DNA of 9,456 bases from Aquabacterium sp. (GCA_030654555.1 JAURXG010000543.1:1-9456); one strand, 5' to 3'. Positions 1 through 6,445 are shown, counted from the first letter of the stretch. The notes: generated by a model not told the origin, from the sequence alone. Numbers and translations: made by a program.

Positions 1-116
1 TTGTCACGACCTGGAGCCGCGCGGCCCGGGCACGGTGTGGTGGCTGCCGGCGCTGGCCGTACACTGCCAGGTTGCCTGCCAACCCCCCCGCCCCGGTCGG
101 CCCTGGGTGGCTGACC
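1..116. other. Leader region with no recognisable gene
   Basis: No reading frame here gives a recognisable protein. One forward frame stops at 112-114. Another stays open to 364 but only overlaps the beta-propeller gene out of frame. The segment presumably holds the end of an upstream gene or the promoter region of the downstream one. GTACACT at 59-65 is a faint -10-like string, too weak to call. Confidence 0.4.
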
Positions 117-1157
117 ATGTCGATGTCCCTCTCCCGCCGCACGCTGCTAGCGCGTGCCCTGCATGGTGCTGCAGCAAGCGCCGCTCCGTTGTGGGGTGGC
201 TTGCTGGCCTGGGGCCCTGCGGCGGCGGCAGGCGCCAGGCTGCGGCCGATCTTCGTGCTCAATTCGCTCGATGCCACGGTCAGCGTGATCGACCCGGTCA
301 GCTTCGTCGAGATCAAGCGCATCCCCACCGGCAAGGAGCCGCACCACCTCTACCTGACGCCTGACGAGAAGAGCCTGCTGGTGGCCAATGCGCTGGGCAA
401 CTCGCTGACCTTCATCGATCCGGTCACGGCCGAGGTGCAGCGGGTGCTCGCCGACATCGTCGATCCCTACCAGCTGCGCTTTTCGCCCGACATGAAGTGG
501 TTCGTCACGGCGGCGAACCGGCTCGACCATGTCGACCTGTACCGCTGGGTGCCGCAGGATGCGGCGCGGCCGATGCAGCTGGTCAAACGCATCGCCGCGC
601 CCAAGACGCCCAGCCACCTCTACATCGACAGCAAGAGCAGCCTGGTCTACGTCTCGCTGCAGGACAGCGACGAGCTGATGGCCATCGATCTGGCGACCCA
701 GGTTCCGCGCTGGAAGATCGCCACCGGCAAGATGCCGGCCGACGTGTACCTCACCCGCGACGACAAGCGCCTGTTCGTGGGCCTCACCGGCGACCGCTTC
801 GTCGAGGTCTACGACGTCGCGGGCGCCGCACCGAAGCTGATCCAGCGCATCGCCACGGGCGCCGGCGCGCATGCCTTCCGGGCGCGTGGCGACGGCCGGC
901 ACCTGTTCGTCAGCAACCGTGTGGCCAACACCATCAGCATGATCGACACGCAGGCGATGACCGTGGTGGCCGAGCTGCCCGGCCCCAGCGGCCCCGATTG
1001 CATGGACGTGCTGGCCGACGGCAAGACCCTGCTGGTCAGCTCGCGCTGGGCGCGCAAGCTGAGCTTCATCGACATCGACAGCCGCACGCTGTTGCGCCAG
1101 ATCCCGGTGGGCCGCTCGCCGCACGGGGTGTGGACACTGGACCATGCCGCGCGCTGA
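117..1157 (+). CDS. Tat-exported YVTN/YncE-family beta-propeller protein
   Basis: A 346-residue protein that begins with a twin-arginine signal: S6-R7-R8-T9-L10-L11, then a hydrophobic Ala/Leu/Gly stretch to about residue 40. It is therefore probably exported folded to the periplasm. The rest is a series of beta-propeller repeats of the YVTN/YncE type. The recurring units are TGKEPHHLYLTPDEK (residues 71-85), TGKMPADVYLTRDDK (203-217), TGAGAHAFRARGDGR (247-261) and VGRSPHGVWT (331-340), each followed by strands such as LFVSNRVANTISMID. Such propellers often serve as binding scaffolds; some have redox or lyase activity, and none of those activities can be assigned here. An in-frame TTG at 72 would add 15 Pro-rich residues ahead of the Tat signal, so ATG 117 (GGGTGG upstream) is preferred. 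The 3' end overlaps the deacetylase gene by 14 nt, which implies co-transcription and perhaps a joint extracytoplasmic role. Confidence 0.83.
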   Translation: MSMSLSRRTLLARALHGAAASAAPLWGGLLAWGPAAAAGARLRPIFVLNSLDATVSVIDPVSFVEIKRIPTGKEPHHLYLTPDEKSLLVANALGNSLTFIDPVTAEVQRVLADIVDPYQLRFSPDMKWFVTAANRLDHVDLYRWVPQDAARPMQLVKRIAAPKTPSHLYIDSKSSLVYVSLQDSDELMAIDLATQVPRWKIATGKMPADVYLTRDDKRLFVGLTGDRFVEVYDVAGAAPKLIQRIATGAGAHAFRARGDGRHLFVSNRVANTISMIDTQAMTVVAELPGPSGPDCMDVLADGKTLLVSSRWARKLSFIDIDSRTLLRQIPVGRSPHGVWTLDHAAR

Positions 1158-1929
1158 GATCGGGCGTCGGCTGGTCCTGGGCCTGCTGCTGGCCGCCGGT
1201 GGGGGCACCACCCGGGCCGGCCACCCGGTGGCGTGCAGCCAGCCGGTCTACCTCAGCTTCGACACCGGCCACATGGGCGTGGCCCCGCTGGTGGCGCAGG
1301 TGCTGCGCGAGCAGGGTGTCAAGGCCACCTTCTTCCTGGCCAACGAGCGCACCAAGACCGGCGGCTGGAGCCTCGACGATCACTGGGCGCCTTGGTGGCG
1401 CGAGCGGGCGGCCGAAGGCCATGCCTTCGGCTCGCACACCTGGGACCACCACACCTGGCTGGCCGATCGTCCCGACGGCGGCTTCACGACCCGGCCGTCG
1501 ATGGGGCCGCAGGCCGGCCAGCGCCAGGCGCTGACCGCGGCGCAGTACTGCGCCGAACTGCAGCGGCCGGCCGATCGCTTCCAGGCCATGACCGGGCAGC
1601 CCATGCTGCCGATCTTTCGCGCCCCGGGCGGCAAGACCTCGCCGGCGCTGCTGAAGGCGGCGCAGGCCTGCGGCTGGCGGCACGCGGGCTGGTCGGCGGC
1701 CGGCTTCCTGGGCGACGAGCTGCCCAGCGACCGCCACCCCAACGCCGCGCTGCTCCAGCAGGCGCTGGCCAACATCCGTGCCGGTGACATCCTGGTGGCG
1801 CACCTGGGCATCTGGTCGCGGCAGGAGCCCTGGGCGCCGGCGGTGCTGGCGCCGCTGATCACCGGGCTGAAGGCGCGCGGCCTGTGCTTCGCCACGCTGC
1901 GCGAGCACCCGGCCTACCGCACACCTTGA
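1144..1929 (+). CDS. Exported NodB-type polysaccharide deacetylase family protein
   Basis: A 261-residue protein with an N-terminal signal peptide: RR at 8-9, hydrophobic core about 10-19, and a Cys at 31 that does not sit in a clear lipobox. The carbohydrate esterase 4 (NodB) motifs occur in order. Motif 1 is SFDTGH (residues 38-43), motif 2 HTWDH (98-102, the two metal-binding His), motif 3 RAPGG (159-163), and the LxH-type motif ILVAH ends at H220. CE4 enzymes remove N- or O-acetyl groups from chitin, peptidoglycan or exopolysaccharide. Canonical motif 1 is TFDDG: the first Asp is the catalytic base and the second a metal ligand. Here the base D40 is kept but the ligand position is T41, so metal binding or chemistry may differ. 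The start ATG lies inside the end of the beta-propeller gene (14-nt overlap), consistent with translational coupling. The family is sure; the substrate is unknown. Confidence 0.85.
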   Translation: MPRAEIGRRLVLGLLLAAGGGTTRAGHPVACSQPVYLSFDTGHMGVAPLVAQVLREQGVKATFFLANERTKTGGWSLDDHWAPWWRERAAEGHAFGSHTWDHHTWLADRPDGGFTTRPSMGPQAGQRQALTAAQYCAELQRPADRFQAMTGQPMLPIFRAPGGKTSPALLKAAQACGWRHAGWSAAGFLGDELPSDRHPNAALLQQALANIRAGDILVAHLGIWSRQEPWAPAVLAPLITGLKARGLCFATLREHPAYRTP

Positions 1930-1951
1930 GCGACAAGCGCCGCTGTCGACG

Positions 1952-2902
1952 ATGGACACGCTGATCGACCTGTTCGCCCAGGCCCAGCAGGCCTTGTTCG
2001 AGGGCCTGCTGCAGCCGGCGATGTTCCAGCTGGGGCTGGGCAACCTGCTGGCCGAGGGCTATCGCGCCACCGGCTGGCTGCTGGTGGGCCTGCTGCAGAT
2101 CGTGGTGATGCTCACGCTGATGCGCGCGCTCGAGCGCTGGCGGCCGGTCGAGCCGGTCATCGACCGCGCGGCGGTGCGCACCGACATCGCCTACACGCTG
2201 ATCCACCGCCTCGGCCTGTTCCGGGTGCTGCTGTTCTTCAGCGTGGATCCGCTGTGGGACTGGACGACCGGACAGCTGCGCCTGCTGGGACTGCCCAGCT
2301 TCGAGCTCGACCGCCTGTGGCCCGGCGTCACCGACCTGGCGGCGGTCAGCTTCCTGCTGTACCTGCTGCTGTTCGATCTGGTCGACTATGCCTACCACCG
2401 GCTGCAGCACTCGGTGGGCTGGTGGTGGCAGCTGCATGCGGTGCACCACAGCCAGCGCCAGATGACGCTGTGGAGCGACAACCGCAACCACCTGCTCGAC
2501 GACCTGCTGCGCGACAGCGTGTTCGTGCTGCTGGCGCTGGGTGTGGGTGTGGCGCCGGGGCAGTTCGTGGCGCTGGTGGCCGTCACCCAGCTGGTGGAGA
2601 GCCTGTCGCACGCCAACGTGCGGCTGGACTTCGGCCCGCTGCGTGGTCTGCTGGTGAGCCCGCAGTTCCACCGCCTGCACCATGCCATCGGCAGCGGGCA
2701 TGAATCGACGGGGCAGGGCGGCCCGGGCGGGCGAAACTTCGCGGTGCTGTTTCCGGTCTGGGACTGGATCTTCGGCACGGCCCGCTTCGACACGGCGGTG
2801 CAGCCCACCGGCATCCGCGACCAGCTCGAGGGCCGCGACTATGGCCGCGGCTTCTGGTCGCAGCAGTGGCTGGGCCTCAAGCGGCTGGTGGATCGCACCT
2901 GA
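1952..2902 (+). CDS. Sterol desaturase / fatty acid hydroxylase superfamily membrane protein
   Basis: A 316-residue integral membrane protein with the histidine clusters of the fatty-acid hydroxylase superfamily (di-iron, oxygen-dependent). These are H149-x3-H153 (YHRLQH), H162-x2-H165-H166 (HAVHH) and H240-x2-H243-H244 (HRLHH), plus H180 and H220 between them. Hydrophobic segments lie at about 41-59, 86-97, 128-145 and 189-215, which places the His clusters on the cytoplasmic face as is typical. Members hydroxylate or desaturate lipid chains, sterols or carotenoids. The N-terminal part is not diagnostic and the substrate cannot be inferred. ATG 1952 is the first plausible start; it lies 22 nt after the deacetylase stop with no strong Shine-Dalgarno sequence. 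All key histidines are intact, so the enzyme is probably active. The same-strand spacing suggests the same transcription unit as the two upstream genes. Confidence 0.9.
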   Translation: MDTLIDLFAQAQQALFEGLLQPAMFQLGLGNLLAEGYRATGWLLVGLLQIVVMLTLMRALERWRPVEPVIDRAAVRTDIAYTLIHRLGLFRVLLFFSVDPLWDWTTGQLRLLGLPSFELDRLWPGVTDLAAVSFLLYLLLFDLVDYAYHRLQHSVGWWWQLHAVHHSQRQMTLWSDNRNHLLDDLLRDSVFVLLALGVGVAPGQFVALVAVTQLVESLSHANVRLDFGPLRGLLVSPQFHRLHHAIGSGHESTGQGGPGGRNFAVLFPVWDWIFGTARFDTAVQPTGIRDQLEGRDYGRGFWSQQWLGLKRLVDRT

Positions 2903-2957
2903 GCGGGTGGCCGCGACGTCGGCGGTGCCTGCCGGCCTGGGCTATCCTCGCCCCCAC

Positions 2958-3887
2958 ATGAAATTGCTGCTCGACTCCTTCTGGCGCGCCGGCGCCTACT
3001 GCCTGCATCCCAAGGTGATCGGCCTGTCGCTGCTGCCGCTGCTGATCGGCATCGCGCTGACGCTGGGGCTGGGCTGGTTCTACTGGGAGGCCGCGGTGGC
3101 CGGCGTGCGCGCCACGCTGGAGGGCTGGTCGCTGGTCGATGCCGGCTTGAAGTGGGTCGAGTCGCTGATGGGCAGCTCGTTCCGCTCGGTGCTGGCGCCG
3201 CTGATCGTGGTGGCGCTGGCTGCGCCGGTGATCGTGGTGCTGTCGGTGCTGCTGGTGGCCTGGCTGATGACGCCGGCCATCGTCAACCTGGTGGCCACGC
3301 GGCGCTATCCGGCGCTGCAGCGCAAACAGGGTGCCGGCTGGTTCTCCAGCATCAGCTGGTCGCTGATCTGCACGGTGCTGGCGCTGGTGGCGCTGGTGAT
3401 CAGCGTGCCGCTGTGGTTCATCCCGCCACTGGTGCTGGTGGTGCCGCCGCTGATCTGGGGCTGGCTCAACTACCGGGTGATGAGCTTCGACGTGCTGGCC
3501 GCCCACGCCAGCAGCGAAGAGCGCCGCACGCTGATGCGCCAGCACCGCGCGCAGCTGCTGGGCATCGGCGTGGTGTCGGGCTACCTCGGCGCGGCGCCGT
3601 CGCTGCTGTGGGCGGCCAGTGCGCTGACGCTGGTGTTCGCGCCGCTGCTGATCGTGGTGTCGGTGTGGCTGTACACGCTGGTGTTCGGTTTCTCGGCGCT
3701 GTGGTTCACGCATTACGCGCTGTCGGCGCTGGCGGTGCAACGCGGCCAGGCCGATCTGGTCGACCGCGAGGAGGCCGGCAGCCGGCCGGCGGGCACTGGC
3801 GAGGTGATCGACCTGCAGCCTGCCGCGCCCGCGCCGTCGGCGACCCCACCACCGGCCGCGCCGGCACTGCCGCCGCCCATCGCCTGA
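2958..3887 (+). CDS. EI24/CysZ-like multi-pass inner-membrane protein
   Basis: A 309-residue hydrophobic protein resembling the EI24-domain family, which includes the sulfate transporter CysZ. Predicted membrane segments lie at about residues 18-42, 77-105, 133-170 (probably two passes) and 201-258 (probably two). A cytoplasm-like loop with NYRVMSFDVLAAHASSEERR (171-190) looks like the family's conserved mid-region. The tail from about residue 286 is rich in Pro and Ala (PAAPAPSATPPPAAPALPPP), low-complexity and probably disordered. Transport of sulfate or another solute is possible but not supported by context, since no cysteine-synthesis genes are nearby. The frame is open upstream to 2682 inside the hydroxylase gene, but MKLLLDSFW at 2958 is the natural start: the preceding in-frame sequence is Arg/Ser-rich shadow. 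The gap to the hydroxylase is 55 nt, containing TATCCT (2943-2948), a weak -10-like string. Confidence 0.78.
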   Translation: MKLLLDSFWRAGAYCLHPKVIGLSLLPLLIGIALTLGLGWFYWEAAVAGVRATLEGWSLVDAGLKWVESLMGSSFRSVLAPLIVVALAAPVIVVLSVLLVAWLMTPAIVNLVATRRYPALQRKQGAGWFSSISWSLICTVLALVALVISVPLWFIPPLVLVVPPLIWGWLNYRVMSFDVLAAHASSEERRTLMRQHRAQLLGIGVVSGYLGAAPSLLWAASALTLVFAPLLIVVSVWLYTLVFGFSALWFTHYALSALAVQRGQADLVDREEAGSRPAGTGEVIDLQPAAPAPSATPPPAAPALPPPIA

Positions 3888-3924
3888 TCTCTCTCTCCTG
3901 AACCGCCTTCTGCACCGGTCTCCC

Positions 3925-4725
3925 ATGCGCAACTTCGGCCTCATCATCATCGGCGACGAGATCCTCTCGGGCAAACGCCAGGACAAGCACCTGCCCAAGG
4001 TGATCGAACTGCTCGGCGCACGGGGCCTGGCGCTGGCCTGGGCGCGCTACGTGGGCGACCACCGCGGCCACATCACCGCGGCGCTGAAGGATGCGTTCGA
4101 CTCCGGCGACATCGTGTTCTCGTGCGGCGGCATCGGCGCCACACCCGACGACCACACCCGCCAGTGCGCCGCCGCCGCACTGGGCCGGCCGCTGGCGCTG
4201 CACCCCGAGGCCGAGGCGCTGATCCGCGAACGCATGCGCGACACCGCGCGCGAGCAGGGCCTGGTCTACGACCCCGACCGGCCCGACAACCTGCACCGCC
4301 TGAACATGGGCATGTTCCCCGACGGCGCGGCGATCATACGCAATCCGTACAACAAGATCCCCGGCTTCTCGGTGGGCGACGTGCACTTCGTGCCCGGCTT
4401 CCCGGTGATGGCACACCCGATGATCGAGTCGCTGCTCGACGGCGCCTACCGTGACCAGCACGGCAGCCAGGTGCAGACCGAGCGCTCGGTGATCGTGATG
4501 GGCAGCATGGAGGCCACGCTGACGCCATTGATGGAGGCCATCGAGGCGCGCTTCGCCGGCATCAAGGTCTTCAGCCTGCCCAGCGTCGATCACCCCAGCT
4601 ACGGCCGCCACATCGAGCTGGGCGTCAAGGGCCGGCCCGAGCACACCGTGCCGGCCTTCGCCGAGTTGCTGGTCGGCCTGCAGGCGCTGGGCGCCAAGCT
4701 TGGCCCCGAAATGGTGCGAGAGTGA
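3925..4725 (+). CDS. Stand-alone molybdopterin-binding (CinA N-terminal-like) domain protein
   Basis: A 266-residue soluble protein of the MoCF_biosynth / competence-damage-inducible A N-terminal type. The opening IIIGDEILSGK (residues 7-17) and the GGIGATPDDHT loop (68-78) are the characteristic ligand-binding motifs of this fold, shared with MoaB/MogA and CinA. Full-length CinA also carries a C-terminal nicotinamide-nucleotide amidase domain. This protein ends at residue 266 without it, so NMN deamidase activity should not be assumed. The C-terminal part (about 150-260: GFSVGDVHFVPGFPVMAHPM, then a VKGRPEH segment) matches the accessory region found in similar short CinA-like proteins. Its role is uncertain: candidates are molybdopterin handling or nucleotide (ADP-ribose-like) hydrolysis. 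The start follows the EI24-like gene by 37 nt. The stop codon at 4723-4725 is followed after one base by the inverted repeat that I read as NtrC sites. Confidence 0.85.
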   Translation: MRNFGLIIIGDEILSGKRQDKHLPKVIELLGARGLALAWARYVGDHRGHITAALKDAFDSGDIVFSCGGIGATPDDHTRQCAAAALGRPLALHPEAEALIRERMRDTAREQGLVYDPDRPDNLHRLNMGMFPDGAAIIRNPYNKIPGFSVGDVHFVPGFPVMAHPMIESLLDGAYRDQHGSQVQTERSVIVMGSMEATLTPLMEAIEARFAGIKVFSLPSVDHPSYGRHIELGVKGRPEHTVPAFAELLVGLQALGAKLGPEMVRE

Positions 4726-4726
4726 C

Positions 4727-4742
4727 GCACCAACATGGCTCG
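4727..4742 (+). promoter_or_regulatory. Candidate NtrC-binding site 1 for glnA
   Basis: GCACCAACATGGCTC (4727-4741) fits the NtrC dyad GCACC-N5-GGTGC. The left half is perfect, the spacer is AACAT, and the right half GGCTC matches 3 of 5. It is the left arm of a 16-bp inverted repeat. Its centre (4734) is 23 bp from that of site 2, about two helical turns, a spacing compatible with cooperative binding of two NtrC dimers. The distance to the proposed glnA start is about 174 bp. The motif match is read directly; the function is inferred. Confidence 0.62.
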
Positions 4743-4764
4743 CCTCGACGAACCATGTTGGTGC
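4727..4764. repeat. 16-bp inverted repeat (one mismatch) after the CinA-like gene
   Basis: Arms 4727-4742 and 4749-4764 pair at 15 of 16 positions (the mismatch is C4739 against A4752) around a 6-base centre. The first 12 bp are perfect: GCACCAACATGG and CCATGTTGGTGC. In RNA this would be a long hairpin one base after the preceding stop codon. No run of T follows, so intrinsic termination is not well supported. The best explanation is a pair of NtrC operators. Confidence 0.9.
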
Positions 4765-4765
4765 A
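4749..4765 (+). promoter_or_regulatory. Candidate NtrC-binding site 2 for glnA
   Basis: GAACCATGTTGGTGCA (4750-4765) matches GCACC-N5-GGTGCA with a perfect right half and a left half that misses one base (GAACC). Read on the minus strand it differs from site 1 at a single position in 15, so the two sites are near-identical mirror copies. It lies about 150 bp upstream of the proposed sigma-54 start, within the normal range for NtrC enhancers. The ntrB and ntrC genes lie 2-4 kb downstream in the same window, which supports the assignment. Confidence 0.65.
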
Positions 4766-4807
4766 CCTCGGTCGTCGCTGACCTGGAATCGCTGGATGTG
4801 AACGCTG

Positions 4808-4849
4808 CCGCGGCGCGGCTGAGGGGCGGTTTCCAGCCCCCCGCCGCGG
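4808..4849. repeat. GC-rich dyad between NtrC sites and promoter
   Basis: CCGCGGCG (4808-4815) pairs exactly with CGCCGCGG (4842-4849), and an inner stem GGCTG (4817-4821) pairs with CAGCC (4834-4838). The dyad sits in the stretch that must loop for enhancer-promoter contact. It could be a remnant terminator stem for the upstream gene, but no T-run follows; chance pairing in GC-rich DNA is also possible. Confidence 0.4.
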
Positions 4850-4881
4850 TGCGTGCCGGGCGCGGCGGCGGCCCCAAAGTC

Positions 4882-4897
4882 AGGCATGCTTTCTGCT
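4882..4897 (+). promoter_or_regulatory. Candidate sigma-54 (-24/-12) promoter of glnA
   Basis: AGGCATGCTTTCTGCT aligns with the sigma-54 consensus TGGCACG-N4-TTGC(A/T). The invariant GG (4883-4884) and GC (4895-4896) are separated by exactly 10 bases, and three non-invariant positions differ. Transcription would begin near 4908, giving a leader of about 89 nt. TGCTACATT (4894-4902) overlaps it and resembles an extended -10 of a sigma-70 promoter, so dual or alternative use is possible. The paired NtrC sites upstream favour the sigma-54 reading. Confidence 0.6.
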
Positions 4898-4915
4898 ACA
4901 TTCTTGTGCGCCTTG

Positions 4916-4932
4916 CGGGGAGACTCTCCCCG
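4916..4932 (+). promoter_or_regulatory. Hairpin in the glnA 5' leader
   Basis: CGGGGAG (4916-4922) pairs with CTCCCCG (4926-4932) over a 3-base loop, giving a stable 7-bp stem close to the predicted transcript 5' end. It could protect the mRNA from decay. It does not cover the ribosome binding site, which is more than 50 nt away, and no T-run follows, so attenuation is unlikely. I recognise no known riboswitch here. Confidence 0.5.
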
Positions 4933-4984
4933 GAAAGGCCCGCACTCGAGCCCCTATTCCCAATTCTGTAAACAGCGTCCCGCT

Positions 4985-4990
4985 AGGAGA
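4985..4990 (+). promoter_or_regulatory. Shine-Dalgarno sequence of glnA
   Basis: AGGAGA ends 6 nt before the ATG at 4997. It is the clearest ribosome binding site in the window and fixes the glnA start, although the frame is open upstream to 4853. It fits a highly expressed gene. Confidence 0.9.
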
Positions 4991-4996
4991 TTCCTG

Positions 4997-6412
4997 ATGG
5001 CAAAGACCGTCGCCGACGTGATGGCTATGGTGAAAGAAAACGAGATCAAGTTCGTTGATTTCCGTTTCACCGATACCCGCGGCAAGGAGCAGCACGTGTC
5101 CGTGCCCGTCTCCCATTTCGATGAAGACAAGTTCACGTCGGGCCATGCCTTCGACGGCTCGTCGATTGCCGGTTGGAAGGGCATCGAAGCCTCCGACATG
5201 CAGCTGATGCCCGACCCGAACACGGCCAACATCGACCCGTTCTTCGAAGAGCCGACGCTGATCCTCACCTGCGACGTGGTCGACCCGGCCGACGGCAAGC
5301 CCTACGAGCGCGACCCGCGCTCGCTGGCCAAGCGCGCCGAGGCCTACATGAAGAGCACCGGCCTGGGCGACACCGCCTACTTCGGCCCCGAACCCGAGTT
5401 CTTCGTGTTCGACAGCGTGCGCTGGGGCAACGACATGTCGGGCTGCTTTTCCAAGATCGAGGCCGAAGAGGCCGCCTGGAACACCGGCAAGGAATACGAG
5501 CACGGCAATTCGGGCTTCCGCCCCACCGTCAAGGGCGGCTACTTCCCGGTGCCCCCGGTCGACAGCGGCCAGGACCTGCGCTCGGAGATGTGCCTGATCC
5601 TCGAATCGCTGGGCATCCCGGTCGAGGTGCACCACCACGAGGTGGCCAACGCCGGCCAGATGGAGATCGGCACCCGTTTCAGCACGCTGATCCAGCGCGC
5701 CGACTGGACCCAGGTCCTGAAGTACGTGGTGCAAAACGTGGCCAATGCCTATGGCAAGACCGCCACCTTCATGCCCAAACCGATCGTCGGCGACAACGGC
5801 TCGGGCATGCACGTGCACCAGTCGGTCTGGAAGGACGGCAAGAACCTGTTCGCCGGTGACGGCTACGCGGGCCTGAGCGACTTCGCGCTGTACTACATCG
5901 GCGGCATCATCAAGCACGCCCGTGCGCTGAACGCGATCACCAACCCCGGCACCAACAGCTACAAGCGCCTGGTGCCCGGCTTCGAAGCCCCGGTCAAGCT
6001 GGCCTACTCGGCCAAGAACCGCTCGGCCTCGATCCGCATCCCCTACGTGGCCAACCCCAAGGGTCGCCGTGTCGAAGCGCGCTTCCCCGATCCGCTGATG
6101 AACCCCTACCTGGGCTTCGCAGCGCTGCTGATGGCCGGCCTGGACGGCGTGGAGAACAAGATCCACCCGGGCGAAGCCGCCACCAAGGACCTGTACCACC
6201 TGCCGCCGGAAGAAGACGCGAAGATCCCGACCGTCTGCCACAGCCTCGACCAGGCGCTGGAGCACCTGGACCGCGACCGTGCCTTCCTGACCAAGGGTGG
6301 CGTGTTCACCGACACCTACCTCGATGCCTACATCGACCTGAAGATGCAGGAAGTCACCCGCTTCCGCATGGCCACGCATCCGGTGGAATTCGACATGTAC
6401 TACACCCTGTAA
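4997..6412 (+). CDS. glnA: Glutamine synthetase, type I (GSI-beta)
   Basis: Cytoplasmic enzyme that makes glutamine from glutamate, ammonia and ATP; family members are dodecamers. The 471-residue length is standard for proteobacterial GlnA. Visible motifs are the beta-Grasp signature FDGSSIAGW (residues 52-60), metal-binding GPEPEFF (130-136, with E132 and E134), the ATP-site signature with NGSGMHVHQS (267-276), the glutamate loop NPGTNSYKRLVPGFEAP (316-332) and SIRIP (345-349). DLYHLPPEE (398-406) holds Tyr400, equivalent to the adenylylated Tyr397 of E. coli, so activity is expected to be controlled by GlnE. The start is set by AGGAGA. Upstream lie paired NtrC-like sites and a sigma-54-like promoter, and downstream a strong terminator. 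All active-site motifs are intact. Identification is essentially certain. Confidence 0.99.
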   Translation: MAKTVADVMAMVKENEIKFVDFRFTDTRGKEQHVSVPVSHFDEDKFTSGHAFDGSSIAGWKGIEASDMQLMPDPNTANIDPFFEEPTLILTCDVVDPADGKPYERDPRSLAKRAEAYMKSTGLGDTAYFGPEPEFFVFDSVRWGNDMSGCFSKIEAEEAAWNTGKEYEHGNSGFRPTVKGGYFPVPPVDSGQDLRSEMCLILESLGIPVEVHHHEVANAGQMEIGTRFSTLIQRADWTQVLKYVVQNVANAYGKTATFMPKPIVGDNGSGMHVHQSVWKDGKNLFAGDGYAGLSDFALYYIGGIIKHARALNAITNPGTNSYKRLVPGFEAPVKLAYSAKNRSASIRIPYVANPKGRRVEARFPDPLMNPYLGFAALLMAGLDGVENKIHPGEAATKDLYHLPPEEDAKIPTVCHSLDQALEHLDRDRAFLTKGGVFTDTYLDAYIDLKMQEVTRFRMATHPVEFDMYYTL

Positions 6413-6420
6413 GGGGCTGC

Positions 6421-6437
6421 CGTGGCGCTGCGCCACG
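6421..6437 (+). repeat. Hairpin in the glnA 3' UTR
   Basis: CGTGGCG (6421-6427) and CGCCACG (6431-6437) form a perfect 7-bp stem with a 3-base loop, 8 nt after the glnA stop and just ahead of the terminator. It has no T-run of its own. It may stabilise the mRNA 3' end or be part of a tandem terminator structure. Confidence 0.6.
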
Positions 6438-6445
6438 CAACACGC

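Noticed and set aside
72..116. TTG start giving a 361-residue beta-propeller protein
   Set aside because: The extension puts a Pro/Gly-rich stretch before the Tat motif; ATG 117 gives a normal signal peptide.
147..1211. Long minus-strand frame opposite the beta-propeller gene
   Set aside because: Arg/Ala/Gly-rich shadow of the forward gene; no motif or start signal.
2682..2957. Upstream extension of the EI24-like gene into the hydroxylase gene
   Set aside because: The added 92 residues are Arg/Ser/Ala-rich out-of-frame sequence of the hydroxylase; the membrane protein starts naturally at 2958.
4727..4764. Inverted repeat as an intrinsic terminator of the CinA-like gene
   Set aside because: The stem is long, but no T-run follows and the arms match NtrC half sites; weak termination is not excluded.
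4735..4971. 78-codon open frame in the glnA upstream region
   Set aside because: It begins inside the NtrC operator repeat, covers the promoter, has no ribosome binding site and resembles no known protein.
4853..4996. In-frame 48-residue extension of GlnA
   Set aside because: It would span the sigma-54-like promoter and the leader hairpin; AGGAGA and the family's usual length fix the start at 4997.
4908..4996. Glutamine-type riboswitch in the glnA leader
   Set aside because: Only one simple hairpin is seen; I find no match to known glutamine riboswitch elements, which are known mainly from cyanobacteria.
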